This document shows, one piece after another, positions 61,230-64,000 of a stretch of DNA of 64,000 nt. Source of the DNA: JABHIE01 sp964584805 (GTDB taxonomy: Bacteria; Planctomycetota; UBA1135); contig CAZPAY010000001.1 in the NCBI GenBank assembly GCA_964584805.1, forward strand, positions 62,001 through 126,000, written 5' to 3'. How positions within the stretch are numbered: the first letter of the stretch is position 1; the number at the start of each line of letters is the position of its first letter. The notes under the pieces are model-generated. The model searched no databases. It worked only from the letters and a program-made list of their open reading frames with translations, and had not been told where the DNA came from. Made by a program: the position numbers and the translations under genes.

Positions 61230-62472
61230 GTGCAGACATTTTACCGAAGGTTGCAGAGATGTCGTCGTGGCTAGTCAGAGCATCACAAATCTCAGCTGAA
61301 GTTTGGCCGATGGGTTGGGAAATACGCAGAACTTCCGCCTGGTAGCCCGGCAATAACTTTCCCCATTTATCGCCTCGACCAAGGGCTGCCGCGCCACCCA
61401 CAGTAAGTGCGTCCCACCAAGCCTCAGGGCCTGGTTCAGGCAAGAGGCGCCGAGCGGTACGGACTTCGTGCAGTGGATCAAGAGCTATATTGGAGGCCAT
61501 CGAATCACAACCGAGGGCTGGTAAAGGAAGGCCTGCAGAAAGAAAATGGCGAGGGGTCTCTCGCTGAAAATACTCATGCGCGCCTGGGCACCAAACGCGA
61601 GACACGCCCGCATGATCAAGCCGGCTTAATTGCTCGGTCGTCAATTCAGCAGTATGCACAGCGAGCACTCCTTTACGGAGAGCGCCGACTTCCTCAAGCC
61701 AATCAACAGGTGTGGAATTTGAACCCATGCACGGTTGCAAACCGCGGCTTTGAAAAAACTTCGACAACGAATTAGGCTGGCCGTTGAGGCATGCTAACTC
61801 TTCAGGGTGCTCTCCAAGATGAACACTCAACAAGAGCCCTCGTTGCTCACAAAAACTCGATAGTGCTTGCCCAGTTCTTAGGGAAACCGAATAGGGTGCA
61901 TGCAAGGCAAAACCAGCTGCGCCAGCAACTGCTGCAATGTCGGCATTTTGTAAAATCTCAGAGACACTGTGACGGGTTTCTCCCGCCGAATTGCATGGAG
62001 CAAAACATTCAGGAAGAATGAGCCAGTCTTTCCACCGCTCCCATGGCCATGACGGCGAGGACGGGCTCGGCCAACTGAGGTGGCTGGCCACGCGTGCGCA
62101 TCCAGAATCCAACAAACGCTGAGGGATTGCAGTATGGCACTCTGCGGAACTCTCGGTTGCACTAGAACGCCATTCAATCAACGCCTTAACCCACGAAGAA
62201 AAAGGAGAGCGAGGCCACTCAGTAGAAGGCGCCGTCAAGCTTTCGAGATGTGCATGCGCTAGGACGGGAGCGGCGACCCAGCATTCACCTGGGAATTTAT
62301 GAACGACGACCGCTACCGGGCAGTCGCTTGCGGGAAGGATAGCGCGAATACAGCCCTTTTCATCCACCAGCAAGCCATGACCTTGAAGAACCTCACGCTC
62401 ACCCGTTAAGAGCGAATCTGGGAAACAGAATGAAAAATTCGGTTGAGCCGCTAAATAGGATGGTCTAATCAC
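61213..62472 (-). CDS. Metal-dependent amidohydrolase (ATZ/TRZ type)
   Basis: Amidohydrolase-superfamily enzyme of about 419 residues. Metal and substrate motifs: LAHAHLES (HxH) at about 78, LHAPYSVSLRTGQAL, VHLGEHPEELACL (histidine and glutamate), LAVHTAELTTEQLSRL, VWCPGAHEYF and ALGCDSMASN with the metal aspartate. This order is that of the chlorohydrolase / aminofutalosine-deaminase group; which deaminase it is cannot be decided. The GTG at 62472, overlapping the gene before by 8 bases, is used; a TTG at 62490 is the alternative. Confidence 0.82.
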   Translation of the reverse strand: MIRPSYLAAQPNFSFCFPDSLLTGEREVLQGHGLLVDEKGCIRAILPASDCPVAVVVHKFPGECWVAAPVLAHAHLESLTAPSTEWPRSPFSSWVKALIEWRSSATESSAECHTAIPQRLLDSGCARVASHLSWPSPSSPSWPWERWKDWLILPECFAPCNSAGETRHSVSEILQNADIAAVAGAAGFALHAPYSVSLRTGQALSSFCEQRGLLLSVHLGEHPEELACLNGQPNSLSKFFQSRGLQPCMGSNSTPVDWLEEVGALRKGVLAVHTAELTTEQLSRLDHAGVSRVWCPGAHEYFQRETPRHFLSAGLPLPALGCDSMASNIALDPLHEVRTARRLLPEPGPEAWWDALTVGGAAALGRGDKWGKLLPGYQAEVLRISQPIGQTSAEICDALTSHDDISATFGKMSAHGFLS

Positions 62473-64000
62473 ATGTCCACTGCAACTCAACTTTAGTCAC
62501 GCGAAGATATGCGTTGGGGCCTGGCGTTGCACCAAAAACATTTTGACGGATCAAATCATGGTCAAACCCAATGCGGAACCGCCAAGCAAGCAAGACTCTT
62601 TTACGAAACGCGTTTAGGTCATGTTCGCCGTGGCGACCAGGAATGGACCACTCGGTAAAGTTATAAACTAATTCGGGATTAGCCGTGACATCAGAACCGA
62701 TTGGCGCATAGCCGCCCTGGAAAGCTATCCAAAAGGGACTTACACCTGGAGCCAAAATGTCCGCTCCGAATATCTCGTAGTCATCATGTGAGTAAGTTTT
62801 CGAAACAACGCCTGAATCGAAATCATTGGAGTATTCGTATTCAACAGACCAGCCAATAGGGGTGCCCGTGGTCAAGTCATTTGGGAACCCACTTAGCCAC
62901 AAAGACTGAACGGAACTGGAATTCCCATTGAATAACATACCGTCAACGGAAATGTCGCCAATGCTCTCACCTGCAAGCCCCAACTCGCCATCGAAGGAGC
63001 CAAGGTTAGGATCACCTGCATGCTGGCCTGTCTTAGCCAAGTCAATGGATTCGTCTGGCTCAACGACAAAAGCCAAATCCAACATTCCGAATCCCGGAGG
63101 AGGGTTAGAGGGATCTACAGGGCCAGGCAAATCAATGTGCAAGACACCAGCACCACCCTTTCCGCCAGAGTTTCCAACCGAACCATGCCCTCCAGACCCA
63201 CCGGCCAACAGTATTGAGCCAGGGTCTAGGTCAACGATAGGAGCCTGAATTAAGACGGCCCCACCAGAGCCACCGCCGCCGCCTGCATCGCCAGGAGGGG
63301 TCATCAAGATAGCCTGAGCGTCGGCATAGGGGACAGACTGCATAAAGGCTGAGCTGCCTCCATTGCCCCCTCTAGCATCAACCACGCCCTTAAGGATGAG
63401 AGATGAGCCTGAATGGAGCTGAATCGCTCCGCCACCTGCACCACCGCCGCCGCCGTCGCAACTGCGAAAAGTATCGATGACACCTTCACTGTCGCCTAAG
63501 CGAGGCGTTAACGAATAGGAGCCATGCTCGCCGTTACCTGCACCACCGCCACCAGCCCCACCAAGGAGGAAGCCGTCTTCGGGGTCGAGAGACTCTTGGC
63601 CAATTGGAACCAAATAAGAGCCAGGAGCGCCATCTTCAATGGACGGTAATGCAGGAGGCGCCATAAAGGTCAAAGCCAGCAAATCAGCACCCGTGCCATT
63701 TCCGTTGAATTCATACACTTTCTCGGCGGTGTTGATCGTAGGTACCTGATTTTGCGCAACCAAATCTTCGCCAAGCGGGTTGATGGCACCGTCTTTAAAG
63801 TACTCGCCTCTTTCGCCGTCGGTCCAATAGCTTGCGCCACCGCCACCTCGTGAACGATGGATGGCAAACTCCCAATACTTCCAAATCTCGCCCGTATCAT
63901 GAGTTTTAACCCGTTCGCCAAGGATGGGGTGAATCATGCAACCAAAAGCGGGCCACGCCAAAGTGCCCATGCCGGCACCATTTCCGTTTGGAAGAAAGCC
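62465..64000 (-). CDS. Glycine-rich, probably surface-exposed protein, N-terminus beyond window
   Basis: At least 511 residues; the frame stays open to position 64000, so the start lies outside. The visible first half has glycine-rich stretches (GGAGGGGAGNGEHGSYS, GDAGGGGGSGGAVLIQAP, AGGSGGHGSVGNSGGKGGAG) alternating with beta-strand segments such as LILKGVVDARGGNGGSS, a layout seen in large exported PVC and myxobacterial surface proteins. The C-terminal 200 residues are an ordinary beta-rich domain with many aromatics. An internal ATG at 63970 exists but the reading upstream (FLPNGNGAG) continues the same style. Function unknown. Confidence 0.75.
   Translation of the reverse strand, partial: GFLPNGNGAGMGTLAWPAFGCMIHPILGERVKTHDTGEIWKYWEFAIHRSRGGGGASYWTDGERGEYFKDGAINPLGEDLVAQNQVPTINTAEKVYEFNGNGTGADLLALTFMAPPALPSIEDGAPGSYLVPIGQESLDPEDGFLLGGAGGGGAGNGEHGSYSLTPRLGDSEGVIDTFRSCDGGGGGAGGGAIQLHSGSSLILKGVVDARGGNGGSSAFMQSVPYADAQAILMTPPGDAGGGGGSGGAVLIQAPIVDLDPGSILLAGGSGGHGSVGNSGGKGGAGVLHIDLPGPVDPSNPPPGFGMLDLAFVVEPDESIDLAKTGQHAGDPNLGSFDGELGLAGESIGDISVDGMLFNGNSSSVQSLWLSGFPNDLTTGTPIGWSVEYEYSNDFDSGVVSKTYSHDDYEIFGADILAPGVSPFWIAFQGGYAPIGSDVTANPELVYNFTEWSIPGRHGEHDLNAFRKRVLLAWRFRIGFDHDLIRQNVFGATPGPNAYLRVTKVELQWTCD

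Noticed and set aside
63100..63600. CRISPR-like or tandem DNA repeat
   Set aside because: The repeated look comes from codons for glycine-rich protein segments; there are no uniform repeats with spacers.
1..64000. Prophage, integrative element, insertion sequence or tRNA attachment site
   Set aside because: No integrase, transposase, phage structural gene, terminal repeat or tRNA was recognised, and gene content is mostly housekeeping.

Overview
The window is a dense bacterial chromosome segment with 57 supported protein genes, no tRNA or rRNA that I could see, no mobile element and no CRISPR array. No stretch longer than about 200 bases lacks a gene. The small basic protein at 29639-29878 has the conserved core of a family described mainly in Planctomycetes, Verrucomicrobia and relatives. 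Together with the TPR-rich secretin/ExbBD region, the sulfatase-like lipoprotein and a cell-wall cluster that ends without ftsQ/ftsA/ftsZ, this suggests a member of the PVC superphylum, most likely Planctomycetota. That placement is inference.

Layout. 1-10.8 kb: a CstA transporter (cut by the left edge), an SH3b envelope protein, RmuC, adenosine deaminase, a HAD hydrolase, an ECF sigma factor overlapping a VWA-domain protein whose N-terminus looks like an anti-sigma factor, a DUF819 membrane protein and small unknowns. 11-26.3 kb: a long leftward division and cell-wall (dcw) cluster in the order mraZ, rsmH, ftsL-like, ftsI, murE, murF, mraY, ftsW, a LysM protein, murG, murC, murB, then thrS and an SDR enzyme. 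Nearly every junction is a 4-base stop/start overlap. murD is missing between mraY and ftsW, and no ddl/ftsQAZ follow murB. 26.3-30.4 kb: a zinc-ribbon protein, a lipoprotein, the GTPase Der, QueE and the small basic protein.

30.5-45.8 kb: the most unusual region, all rightward. A degenerate uracil-DNA-glycosylase-like protein leads three small envelope proteins of PilN/PilO/PilP-like size and topology. They are followed by a lipoprotein secretin with N-terminal TPRs, two exported TPR proteins, an ExbB with a signal peptide, two ExbDs, a PLP decarboxylase and a second lipoprotein secretin paralogue. No secretion ATPase or pilin is present. The set reads as a secretin-based trans-envelope machine possibly powered by a proton-driven ExbBD motor; this is inference and the best candidate here for an undescribed system.

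45.9-64 kb: a HAD hydrolase, a fused double ABC ATPase divergent from an OppA/OppB/OppC operon (together one peptide importer), RidA, CoaD, a ComEC-ComM (YifB) competence pair, a polytopic membrane protein coupled to a sulfatase-like lipoprotein, a monofunctional proline dehydrogenase, a DHH phosphoesterase (NrnA-like), an amidohydrolase and a glycine-rich surface-type protein running off the right edge. ComEC, ComM and the secretins in one window hint at DNA or macromolecule uptake, but the sequence alone does not prove that link.
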